A stretch of 64,000 nucleotides of DNA, taken from contig NC_091967.1 in the NCBI RefSeq assembly GCF_036711975.1, positions 12,834,001 to 12,898,000 of the forward strand. The letters are read 5' to 3'. The notes below the pieces were generated by a model. It saw only the letters and a program-made list of their open reading frames with translations, did not search any database and had not been told where the DNA came from. Positions 34,740 through 45,664 of this stretch are shown here, one piece after another (the stretch's first letter is position 1; each line of letters starts with the position of its first letter). The position numbers were made by a program, and so were the translations under genes. The DNA is from Onthophagus taurus. Taxonomy: Eukaryota; Arthropoda; Insecta; Coleoptera; Scarabaeidae.

Positions 34740-35044
34740 GATTAATGGTTAGACCTATGATCACATATGGAGTAGCAGCTTGGTATAGGAAAGACCTCAG
34801 TTATCAGTAATCTTTCACGAATTCAACGAGTAGCTGGATTGGCAATCTGTGGTGCGATAAGCACAAAGGCAACTCTAGCAATGGATGTTCTACTTGGCCT
34901 ACCTCCTTTGCATCTGCATATAGAGAAAATGGCTAGAACTACCATTTACAGGTTTAAGCAATATGCTCAAAACTGGCTTCAAGCCAGCGTTCACACACAA
35001 CTATTGACTTGTGCAAACTGGCTTAAGCGTGTAAACGAGCCTTA
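34740..35044 (+). pseudogene. Jockey/R1-like LINE reverse-transcriptase fragment
   Basis: The frame LSRIQRVAGLAICGAISTKA followed by TLAMDVLLGLPPLHLHIEKM and ARTTIYRF matches the region after the reverse transcriptase of Jockey- and R1-type LINEs. The family pattern is QR...i.GA..Tt...aL..LLgl.Pl.l.i...A...ayR. The preceding part (ITYGVAAWYRK) is in another frame. It is a dead fragment between the receptor and SUV3. Confidence 0.6.
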
Positions 35045-35518
35045 AGGTTAGTTTTTATTTGAAACGTCAATCATCTTTTAAAAGAATGTGCAGTAAGGTT
35101 ATTTTTCTTATGAAACGTTAATCACAGTTTTGTATACAATATTTCATAAATATTAATATTTATTAGAATTCTTATTATTACCTATCAACAATATCGAAAG
35201 TTTGAATTAATTTAAATATTCTAATTAAAATAGCTACCCAACAAAAGATGGCGCTAGTGCGAAATTATAAATTAAAAGATTAAATCCGTAAAAATATTTA
35301 ATGATTTTAAATATAGACTAAAACATTTTTGATTATATATTTAATATAATTTTTTTAGTTATAATTTAAAATTAACAATAACTTAAAAAAATTCTATGAG
35401 ATTTGAAAAAAATTTGTTGTTAAAACAGGAATTGACAATTTCAAACATAACCTTACATAACGAACATAACCTCAAAAAAGAAATATTTAATGCATGTTTA
35501 ATAAAGAAACGATAAAAT
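35045..35518. other. Upstream region of SUV3, no feature seen
   Basis: AT-rich; presumably contains the SUV3 promoter. No specific motif can be defended. Confidence 0.4.
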
Positions 35519-38500
35519 ATGTTACAAACAACAAGGACTATTCGGTCGGTGTGTTCATTAAGTCAAAATTTACAGAATTTACAAATAAATAATATTTTGA
35601 AAGCTGCTTCTTTGATATCAACCAGCAAATATATTCAACAAACCAGAGGTAAAAAAGATGATTCAGGGAACATTTCGTCACTATTTATACCGGTTCCGGT
35701 GAAACCGAATCCGGACGATATAAATGTAGGAGCTGAACTGACAGGGACTTTAAATAAAGCGGATTTATTAAAGGTTTTAAATAAATTTTACCAGAGGAAA
35801 GACATTAAGCAACTTTTAACGGATAATGGATTAGATAGTAAGTAAAGGATTTAGAAATTAAAAAAAAATCTTATTAAACAACATTTTTAGATTATTTGCA
35901 ACACCAAGCTTATGTTAGCTTTCGAAGGTACTGTTTGGAAGCAAAAAATTTACCAGTCGATCTTCATGTGGTGATAAGTGATATTCTTCAAGGTGCAGGA
36001 CATGTAACAGACATTTTCCCTTACTTTTTACGACATGCAAAACAAACTTTTCCTCACCTTGATTGTATGGACGATTTAAAAAAAATTTCCGATTTGCGAT
36101 CTCCTCCAAATTGGTATCCCCAAGCTAGGGCTATTACTAGAAAAATTGTTTTCCATGCTGGTCCTACAAATTCAGGAAAAACTTATCATGCTTTAGAAAG
36201 ATATATTTCAGCAAAATCTGGTGTTTATTGTGGACCATTAAAGCTGTTAGCATCTGAAGTATTTAATAAATGCAATGGAAGGGTGAATTTTGTTTGTTTT
36301 TGGTTTAATTTTATATAAATAATATTTGTTGTTGTTTTAGGGTACTCCTTGTGATTTAGTCACCGGTGAAGAACGAAGTTATGCTGATCCTTCAGGAAAT
36401 CCATCAGGACATGTTGCATGTACAGTTGAAATGGCATCAATTAATGTTCCTTGTAAAAAATTATTGAAGATATTATTGTATTAACTAATAAACAGTTTTT
36501 TATTAGATGAAGTAGCTGTAATAGATGAAATTCAAATGATTAAAGATCCAGGAAGGGGATGGGCTTGGACTAGAGCTCTTTTAGGAATAATGGCAGAAGA
36601 AATTCATTTATGTGGTGAAGCTGGAACAATAGATTTAATCCAACAACTTTGCTTAACATGTGGTGAAGATGTGGAAGTAAGAAAATATAAAAGATTAACA
36701 GAATTAAAAACAGAAGACACCGCTTTGGGAAGTTTAGACAATGTACAACCTGGTGATTGCATTGTTTGCTTTAGCAAAAACGACATTTATTCAGTATCCA
36801 GAGGAATTGAAGCAACTGGAAAAGAAGTAGCTGTTATATATGGGGGATTACCACCTGGAACAAAATTAGCTCAAGCTGCAAAATTTAATGATCCTAATAA
36901 TAGTTGTAAAATATTAGTTGCAACTGATGCTATTGGAATGGGATTGAACTTGTATGTTTGAACATTTCTGTTATGTTTTTGGGATTAATGTGATGTATTT
37001 TTAGGAGTATACGAAGAATTATATTTTACTCTTTAATTAAACCTTGTGTTAATGAAAAAGGGGAGAAGGAAATGGATACTATTTCGGTTTCTTCAGCTTT
37101 ACAAATTGCTGGTAGAGCTGGAAGGTAACTAAATTGTATTACAAAGACTGATTGTATTACAAATCAGTGTCCAGATTTGAAATAAAAATGTATCTGTTAA
37201 AGGCATAAAAATGTTATTATCTTAACTTTTAGGTATGGAACGCAATGGGAAAATGGTTTAGTAACAACTTTTAAACCAGAAGATCTTCCAACATTAAAAA
37301 ATATACTTTCACAACAACCTGAACCAATTACACAAGCTGGTTTACATCCAACAGCCGATCAAATCGAACTGTATGCTTATCATTTACCAAATTCAACACT
37401 TTCAAATTTAATGGTATAAATTTTATTAAAATTGTTAGTTTTTATTAAATTAATATATTTTAAGGACATCTTCGTGAATCTCTCAACTGTGGATGCATCC
37501 CTATATTTTATGTGCAACATTGAAGATTTTAAATTCCTTGCTGATATGATTCAACATGTTCCGCTTCCTTTAAGAGCTCGCTACGTTTTTTGTTGCGCAC
37601 CAATCAATAAAAAGATGCCGTTTGTTTGCACAATGTTCTTGAAGGTTAGTATTAAATAATTAAATTACTCCCTCAGTCCAAAAATAAGTACAATATCGAT
37701 TTTTCAGAAGTACAAATATCGTTTCTAAGACACTTTTGGCGGTCATTTAAGTATTTAAACTGAATTGATGATGTCTTTTACATGTTGATAAAGCCCAAAA
37801 TTAAAATTTATAGAAATTGGAAGCCTACTCATTCTCTGTAAATGATCTTTATTCATGCCACACTTTGTAATTGTTGCCTCCATCTTCTTTCATGGTTTTT
37901 TACTTTTTTTCTCAAAAATAAAATAAATTTTGACAATGTAGGAAGAATGTGTGGTTTAGCGTTGTCTTGCTAGGTCCAAATTGTTTGGCGACGATCGGAT
38001 CTTGGCCATTTTGCTTGAATTTTGGGCAACATTTTTCCAATAATCATCTTCTTATACTCTTGTCTAGCCACATTAGAAGCCACTTTCGTTTTAGTGGTCC
38101 TAGCTGACCGAAAACGCTCCGTTTAGCAGGTTCCAAAAACACAAAATGCCAAGTTTTCCATGAAAGTTCTTGTTTTCAGAATGATTCCTTTCCTGCAGAA
38201 GAATATTACTTTTGTAAGAAAACGCTTACTTTTGCAAGTCCTGTGTGGTTCCTCTTCGTCCTCAACTAGGTAATACATCTGAGCTGTTTGTGTGAGGTAA
38301 CGCCATTTCTTTTGCATTTAAACTTTCTGGTTTATGCATTGGCAGACAATAACTAACGATTTTCGGGCTTGATGTCAAATTCGGCTTACAGTTTTTACGG
38401 AAATGTTAAATTTGTTCGCTCATCTTCATTGAGTCTTGTTTCAGTTTGGTATTCTTACTCAATTCCAGTAACGCATGATAAACGACTTGCCTTGTGTTGG

Positions 38501-39418
38501 GACTTAAGTTTTGTCTTTTATGACCGTTTGTTGTCAAAATGGTTTTCCTCTATTCCATTATTTTCTTAAACCAGATCTTTAGGTGAGGTCTTAAAAAGTC
38601 GCGTTTTTTTGATTAAAAATTTATACTATAGGAAAAATTACAAAACGTTTTAATGGCAGTGAAAAACTTAATTTTTGAAAAAAAAATCGATATCAGACAC
38701 TTATTTCTGGACGGAGGGAGTATTAATTAATAAATATATATATAATATTTTTTATTTTTTAGTTTGCTCGTCAATACAGTCGAAACGATCCAATAACTTT
38801 CGATTGGCTTTGCAGAAACATCGGCTGGCCCCTACAAACTCCAAAAACAATCATAGACTTGGTTCATTTAGAATCAGTTTTCGACGTTCTCGATTTGTAC
38901 TTATGGTTCAGTTATAGATTTATGGATTTATTTGGCGAAGCCGATTTAGTTAGGGATATGCAAAAAGAATTAGATTTGGTTATTCAACAAGGAGTTATTC
39001 AAATAACGAGACTTTTAAAGAACTCAGAAAGCGGTTATAGTTCTGGAACTGGGGCTACTCCTGATGATGAGGATTATGCAGCTCATCGAAAAAAACAAAA
39101 TTATTTAAGAGGTTTGTTGTTTTTGCTAAATATGATTTCACAAATTCTAGTAAATTAAAGTTAGGAAGAAATTTGTAAAATTTAATAAAAACCATGGTTA
39201 GAGATATAAAATATCATATATTGAAGGGTTATTTTTTTATTATAGGGAACAGAAAAACAAATTTAGGTGGAGGAAGATTAACAGAAAGATTATTAGCTCA
39301 AGGCCTTTTAACACCAAATATGTTACAAGAATTGAAAAAGGAATGGAATCGCGATGATGATTCAGGTGATGATGGAGATGGACCAAAGAAAACAAGAAGG
39401 AAACGAAAAACGAAATAA
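35519..39418 (+). CDS. SUV3: ATP-dependent RNA helicase SUV3, mitochondrial
   Basis: SUV3/SUPV3L1 unwinds RNA in the mitochondrial matrix and works with polynucleotide phosphorylase in mtRNA decay. Nine exons: 35519-35837, 35891-36282, 36341-36452, 36507-36951, 37005-37124, 37233-37413, 37465-37644, 38763-39111, 39246-39418. They are phase-consistent and give 756 aa against about 786 in human. The N-terminus is Arg/Ser-rich without early acidic residues, fitting a mitochondrial presequence. Walker A is GPTNSGKT (197-204), the DExH-type motif is DEIQ (281-284), and motif VI is QIAGRAGR (near 456-463). The SUV3 C-terminal domain follows, with a Lys/Arg-rich tail ([10 protein letters not shown]). 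Intron 7 contains a mariner-like element without disturbing the exons. Confidence 0.93.
37668..38720 (-). mobile_element. Mariner-superfamily element with CTCCCTC termini, inside SUV3 intron 7
   Basis: The terminal inverted repeats are ctccctcagtccaaaaataa (left) and, as complement of the right end, ctccctccgtccagaaataa. Both are flanked by the dinucleotide TA (37666-37667 and 38721-38722). The minus strand encodes broken transposase pieces: [19 protein letters not shown] (helix-turn-helix region), [20 protein letters not shown] then TKVIFF (start of the catalytic core). Frames are shifted and the catalytic triad is not intact. The SKRFxTKVxF block and CTCCCTCCGTC ends are what I know from plant Stowaway/mariner-type elements. 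Confidence 0.75.
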
Positions 39419-39708
39419 AAAGAGGTAATTTGTAGAGCAATCATTTTAAATTAAAAAATTTTTCATAATAATTTTTGTTTATTTAATACTTATTATAATG
39501 ACTCCCTAATAAACATGACTAGGTTTAGTAATACATGATTTTTTTAAATAATAACAAGATATTATTAATTTCATTAATTTTATAGTTCAGATTACATACA
39601 AGATTATTGCCATTTTATAATATATGTCATTACTAGTTCAAATTTGATAAATCATGTCTAAAACTATAAACATTAACAATACCAGGTTTTACCTGGTTTC
39701 TTTTCGCG

Positions 39709-42700
39709 TCAGAATTCGGCAGAAAATTTTGGTTTTACGTATGGTGGTGGACTTGGACGACAATGAACACCCCTACTTATAGTTGAAGTAGGACTATTGG
39801 TATGGCTTCGAACTCCCGCATACATCTCAGGTGACAAACAAGCGAAATCTCGTTGATTCGAAAGACTTCTTAATGTGTATGTAACCCTATTTATTGTTGC
39901 ATATTGAGTCATTTCACCTATCGGGACGTGCACCATCTCTTTTGAGCTATAAAAAAAATTAGCTTTTAATTAGACATCCTCAATTGTAGCTAAACTTGGT
40001 TAAGAAAACAATGTTGAAAAAACCCATCTATTTTATATTGCGTTAAAATGGTTAAAGTTGATGAAATCAAATACTTGAAGATTATTATCTTTAAGCCTTT
40101 TGTTTTCTTGTTAAGGTGAGTGAGTTAATTATAATTCTAAACTCTTACTACATTTGCGTCAAACCAAACTGAGCTCAAACCAAACAGAATTTAAATCAAA
40201 CTAAGTTTTTTTTAAACGAAATCGAATTCAAACCAATTAAAACCGTTTTTTACCTGAAATAATCGGTACAAATATGATATAAATTATCAAAAAATTCTTC
40301 ACTCAAAGGATCATCGCTATAATTACGAATTTATATCACTTTTTTAGGAAAATCCTTTAATAAAGTTTATAAAATAAATACTTACATTCCTTCATGATGG
40401 AAACACAAAATCAACGATAAAATAATCGCTAATAAAGTCATTATGAACATTGGGACTAAGATAGTGACCAAAAACTCGTGGGTGTAGTTTCTTTGGGGGA
40501 CGTCTTTTCTCGCGATTCCTACCCATTTATTATCGGGAAGTTTTTGTTCTAATAAGGAAGAAGGATTTTCGACTTTTTCTTGGGAATGTTGCATTGCAGA
40601 GCTGTTATCATCCAACTACAAAGAAAATTATTAACGTTTTTAAACTAAACTTAACAACTTAAATAAAAACTAACCAGTCTAAAAGCGCACCAATCCAAAA
40701 CAAATCCAGCATCTCTAAAAAACCTCTCAACAGTTGTCCTTTTATAATCTCTTGGGCAAGAAACTCTTTTCCATAATGGTTTAACTTCCTCTTGAAGTTC
40801 TTGTAATTCCATCGATAATGGCGATTGACTTCCAAGTCTTAAAACAACCCTAATCGATCAAAAATTAGTTAAAATAGTTATATTATAAATATCTTTTTTT
40901 TACCCTTCTCCTTCTTTTGGGTTTAGTGGTAACCTAGCACCTAATTCAATAGCGGAAGCCAAAAAGGTAACATACAAATCTTCGTCGCTATCCTTCCACA
41001 ATTGCTTCCGAAAAACATCTTTTAATCTTTCCATTCTTTCCACGTCGAACATATCTTCAACATTTAAATTGTCAATTTTTAATTGAACCTCGTATTTGGC
41101 GGGGTATCGTTTTTGGGTGATGTAAATTGGTAGGACGACACGTTTTGTTTCGTAGGTGTTTCGATTTAAAGCGATTATTTCTAAAATGATGTGTTGTTCT
41201 TTCTCTGGTGGAACTCCATAAAGGTAACCTACGTGGTGTTTGTTGCTGTAAACGTAGTTTATCCATGATGGTAAATCTGGGGCGTCTAATAGAGATGGTT
41301 GGTAAACAAATTGATCAGGAGGATCACCTGTTTAAATAATCAGATAGAAAGGATATAAATTAATTATACAAAAAAATTAGTAATTTTTTATTTAATACTT
41401 TTATAGCCTATTGAAAACATTTTTATATTTCTGCCAACATTGCGATCAATTCCATTGTATGGAAAAAATTATTGTAGTATGATTTCAAGCGATTTCCATT
41501 TAAAATCTTGCCTGACACTCAAACCTGCTATGTATACTGAGTATACAATGTACTTGTATCAACTATGTACAGTTGCAACTCTAAGAAGTTTAGAAAGGAA
41601 CCTATCAAATGATACATTTCTATTAATCTGCAACATTAAGTTTTTTAACTTCTTCTCATTTTAGAATATCGTTTAGCCTAAATTAGAAAATGATTATGAG
41701 ACTATGTTTTAGATGCTGCTTCAAGATGTTTTTGAAAAAAGTAAAAAGGGTAGATCTTCAAAGGCAAATTAAACAATGAGTGCCTCTAAATTTGTTATTT
41801 TTTCAGAAAACAACAATATATAGCTCAGAAAACATCATTAGGTTTATGTCATATCCACGTAAGTATCTACAACCACGTATCATTTTGTAATTATTCTTAA
41901 TTGTTTTGGCGTTGTTGCAAAAAATAATTGCCATGGAACTAGAGGGAGATAATTTATGAACGAAGAAACACAGGCAAATTGTTTAAAAAATCTTTTGGTG
42001 TAAACCATGGATAGAAAAAGAGGAATGCAATGAACAAAGAAAAATTGTAGTGGAAGGGCCCCAAAAACAACAGTAGTTCTCCATTAGTTTTCCATACATA
42101 TTGCGGAGAACCCAAATTATGGTTATTAGAAAGTAATTTCTAAACACACTACATAAATAACTTTGCGGTGAATTACACAAAAAAAAATCAAGGATCGTCC
42201 TAGAAGTGGAAGACCAAAAACTACTGTGACTCCTACCATGGCGATTAAGCTGATTTTTTTGGATCAGAGGGTCACGATCAACTCCCAGAACTATCTTGAT
42301 GATATTCTGATGAAGTCTCACTTCAACGGATACCTCTGGACATTCCAACAGCCATGGCCTCCATGGGGTGGCCATCCTACTCGCCTAATTTGAACCCTCT
42401 CGATTTTTCTGTGTGGTAGTTGATAGTAAGGCCTTTGCTACTCCCCTCAAAAATCTCGCCTGACTAAAGCGCGCCTTTTAGAAAGCATGGGAAGATCTCG
42501 ACGTCGAGTACCTCCGCTACTGTGGTTGCACAAATTTGATGTCTCTTTGTGCTTCCGTTTTTGTCAACAGAAATACCGTGCTACCGGACTTTTGTGACAC
42601 TCCGTAATTTAAATTTAAGTCTCAGAATTACATCCAGAAAAATACAAAATATGAATATGTATACAGATTTTTATTATGGACTTGATAATAGAAAAACAAT

Positions 42701-44788
42701 GACTATCCACTAGACTTCTGGGATGTTTTCCCACTCTCTGTCTAGTGCCCATATTGCCTTAACGGTTTCCTTTTTCTCTGTTGTTGTTCAACCTTTTAAC
42801 AACGATTTCTTTTCAACATTTCACTGCTCTGCCTAATTTCTTTCTTGCTCCTTCAGTCTCGTTTCTCTATTACCAATTTCTTTCCTAATTTTATTCTTTC
42901 TAGTCCATGTTCTGCAATCTCTTTCCTACCCAATCCTTTTTTCTTATTCTGGTCCCCGTCTTGCCTTTTCAGGCTTTCTCGTCTGTGCCGAAAAAGCTCC
43001 TCGACACGAGAATGAAAAAGGCTTTATCGTTTTCTTTTGACTGTCTTTTCTCTTTCCAGTGCCCTATTATATTATCTATTTTGTAAAACAATAATAATAA
43101 CGATTTTTAGAACAATCCAGAATAAATAAAAAATAATTTATAAAAAAATTGTGCAACACCTAGAAAAGATCATCAATGTATTAAAAATAACACTTCGATT
43201 GTTGGAATTAAATGTATAAGAATCTAATCTTTCAAATATTATAGATAAACATATGCCTCGATGCCAAAATATCTAGTTGCTGCGTACCTAGTTTTATGTT
43301 ATCTTCATATTTACAATGTGGAGTTAGTGTTATAACCTCAAAACAGAAGTTAAATACGTAGGGGTAATAATAGACAATAAATTAAACTGGACATAGTGAC
43401 ATGGTGAGAAAAAAGGCCATTATGGCTAACCAGATCGGCACCTCATTGTCCGACGAGATCTTGTCCAACGGCTGCTCTTGAAGCCATACTCGGTCTCACA
43501 CCACTTCATGTATGTACACAAAAGGAGGCAGCTTTAAGTGTCTTATCACAAAACATGCTCTTCACTCAAGCTGATGCAGGGCAACCTCAGAGGACACATC
43601 GAAATCCTCAACGACCCATGTCTAAATCGCTTGATTGAAATTAAAACGGACCTTATACCGACAGAATACAATTTCGACCAGCCGTATAAGGACATATTTA
43701 GAAGCAGGGATGATTGGACGGAGGGTGGGCCTTAACTAAAAAGAGGAGTCCTTGTCTGGTACACGGATGCTTCAAAGACAGTTGGATCCGGAGTAGGCAT
43801 GGGCATTAGTGGACCAAATAGCCGAATTAAATTGCTTCTCAGCTTGGATATAACCATTTTTCAAGCAGAAGTTCTTACTATAAACTTCGGCACCGCTTTG
43901 AACCTACAAAAGGGACAGAAAGGTGCATAAACATTTTCACAGACAGTCGAGCCGCCCTAAAGGCAATTCAGGCCTACACGTGTGACCCCACACTCATCAG
44001 AAAGTGTACCAGCACACAGAGAACTCGCTAGGAACAATGATGTTATTCTATGGTGGGTTCCAGGTCACAAACACATTGATAATACTCAACGCCCTTCGTT
44101 GGACGACAACCCGGTTGTGGCCTACAAAAAAGCCACGTAAAACAAGTAATCAACAGTTGGGAGGCCTCAAAGGTAGCCTGACGCTGGGAAGAACTTCCAG
44201 GTTCACAGATAAGCGAAGAGGTTTTATGCCTCAGCAAAGGGGATCTAAAGACGCTCCCAGGTTTCCTGACCGGCTATGGCTGAGGATCAAACTTGTCGAC
44301 TTTGCAACAATAATAATAATAAGAGTGTTATAAACAAATTGGTGTCAACAAAAAAGAAATTTGTTGCAACTCAACAAGGAATTTTGACATTGAATTTAGA
44401 TTAGCATGACTGAATTAGTATGTAGCACAAAATCTTTGCAGCGCGTATTAATGTAGTACTCTAAAGTAGGTAGTCTTTGCAGTACAACAATAAATGTATT
44501 GTACGAAGCATGACATGAGTAGTACCATATTAGTGTAGCACGCAAATGTTACACTGAAAACTTATTTATAACACTCAAATAAATTAACATAAAATATACA
44601 ATTTTTTAATTACATAATGAAACTGTATATTAATCAATCAACGTACCTTCATAGGTCCAATTAAACATCGACGGATTAATAACAATTTCAAATACTTCAG
44701 TCACCAAAACGTTTTCTCCTTTAACGTTTAAAACCGAAATAAACGCAAAATAAACGATTAGGAAATTAGTAAAGGTTCTCGCACACAT
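39709..44788 (-). CDS. Scgalpha: Alpha/epsilon-sarcoglycan
   Basis: Sarcoglycans are single-pass membrane glycoproteins of the dystrophin-associated complex. Minus-strand exons: 44788-44647, 41327-40904, 40849-40675, 40615-40386, 40316-40254, 39946-39709. They are GT-AG, phase-consistent, and give 423 aa. A signal peptide (MCARTFTNFLIVYFAFISVL) is followed by a cadherin-like ectodomain (WINYVYSNKHHVGYLYGVPP; LPIYITQKRYPAKYEVQLKI). A cysteine-bearing membrane-proximal part (KRVSCPRDYKRTTVERFF; GFVLDWCAFRL) comes next. One membrane helix (EFLVTILVPMFIMTLLAIIL) ends in CFHHEG, a conserved junction. The cytoplasmic tail ends with a Pro/Tyr motif (SPPPYVKPKFSAEF) suited to WW or SH3 partners. Intron 1 (3.3 kb) holds transposon debris. 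Confidence 0.9.
41944..42610 (+). pseudogene. Tc1/mariner transposase remnant in sarcoglycan intron 1
   Basis: Plus-strand pieces in shifted frames include IKDRPRSGRPKTT-like text near 42185-42225. Near 42370-42420 is a WPPW...AILLAxFEPSRFF stretch corresponding to the WPxxSPDLNPLDxxxW motif of Tc1/mariner transposases. A C-terminal part up to about 42605 follows. Multiple frameshifts and stops make it inactive. Confidence 0.5.
43340..44300 (+). pseudogene. LINE with RNase H domain, degraded
   Basis: Plus-strand coding pieces appear in the order expected for the 3' half of an RNase H-bearing LINE (I/R1/Jockey-like). VKYVGVIIDNKLNW near 43350 is the end of the reverse transcriptase. After a post-RT region comes WYTDASKTVGSGVGMGISGP near 43755-43815, the first RNase H motif, with IFQAEVL near 43860. 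Near 44045 is ILWWVPGHKHIDN, matching the WxPGHxxxxGN motif. Stops and frame changes interrupt it. Confidence 0.7.
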
Positions 44789-45664
44789 TTCGCGGCACTT
44801 TGTTTGTATAAATTAATTCGTTGAACCTATAATTAAACCAACCGCAACGGCGGCAGATACAGAAACGGATGTTAGGTGTAGGTTGATTATTTTGAAGACG
44901 CACACTCGAAAATATACAAAATAAAGTTTCTTATTTATAAATTTTGTAAAATCGTTCTCCTTGGGTTAAAAAAAGTATTTTTTTAGCGAATAGTTCCGCA
45001 ACCAAAAGAACACCACCTTTAAAAATACACCAGACGAGTTCACAGTGGGGAAAATATGTTTACAATTCGATAATTTTATTTGTCCCCCGAAATATCGTTA
45101 TATTTCGGGAAACGTATTACGTATAATTTTGTTGTTGGTGGTTTCCGAATTGACGGTAAAATAGTGGGGGCCGACTTTGAATAGTTCTGTTATTACACTC
45201 GTCGTCGTCGGCGTAGACGTTCGATTCGAGTCATAATAATAATGTGTACGCGTTCGGGCTCTGACAATAAAATTCAACAATACCGCGACCGTCGCGGTCG
45301 TGCGTGGTGAGTGCGGTGTGTATTGAACGTGACTTTGTATTTTAATTGATCAATACATTGACGCACATGGGAAGTGCGCGCGCATCAAACCACAAAATAC
45401 TCATTTACAAAAGACTGTACAATTTGGATTGACACTAAAAGAGTAAAGAGAAAATAAAATAAATATAAAAAAACGTGTAAATAAGTATATAAATAGAACT
45501 GGAAAGGAAGCGAAACGAAACGATGGTGAAAGATGTACTCAGGAAACGTTCGAAATGTAACAAATAGACCTTAAATTAATTGACATTTAAGTTTAGTAGT
45601 TTCTTCAAAAAGTTTCTTTTTAACCTAGTCCAAAACAACGGTTATTTTCCTATTTATTTAGAAG
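44789..45664. promoter_or_regulatory. Divergent promoter region of sarcoglycan and INPP5A
   Basis: The two start codons face apart across 876 bp. The region is less AT-rich than its surroundings and contains several CpG-containing stretches (45180-45310), as expected of a shared regulatory region. A perfect 10-bp-arm hairpin (cccgaaatat / atatttcggg, loop of four) lies at 45086-45109. No TATA box was identified confidently. Confidence 0.45.

Noticed and set aside
41983-42375. 130-codon minus-strand frame in sarcoglycan intron 1
   Set aside because: Antisense to a Tc1/mariner remnant whose plus-strand motifs are recognisable.
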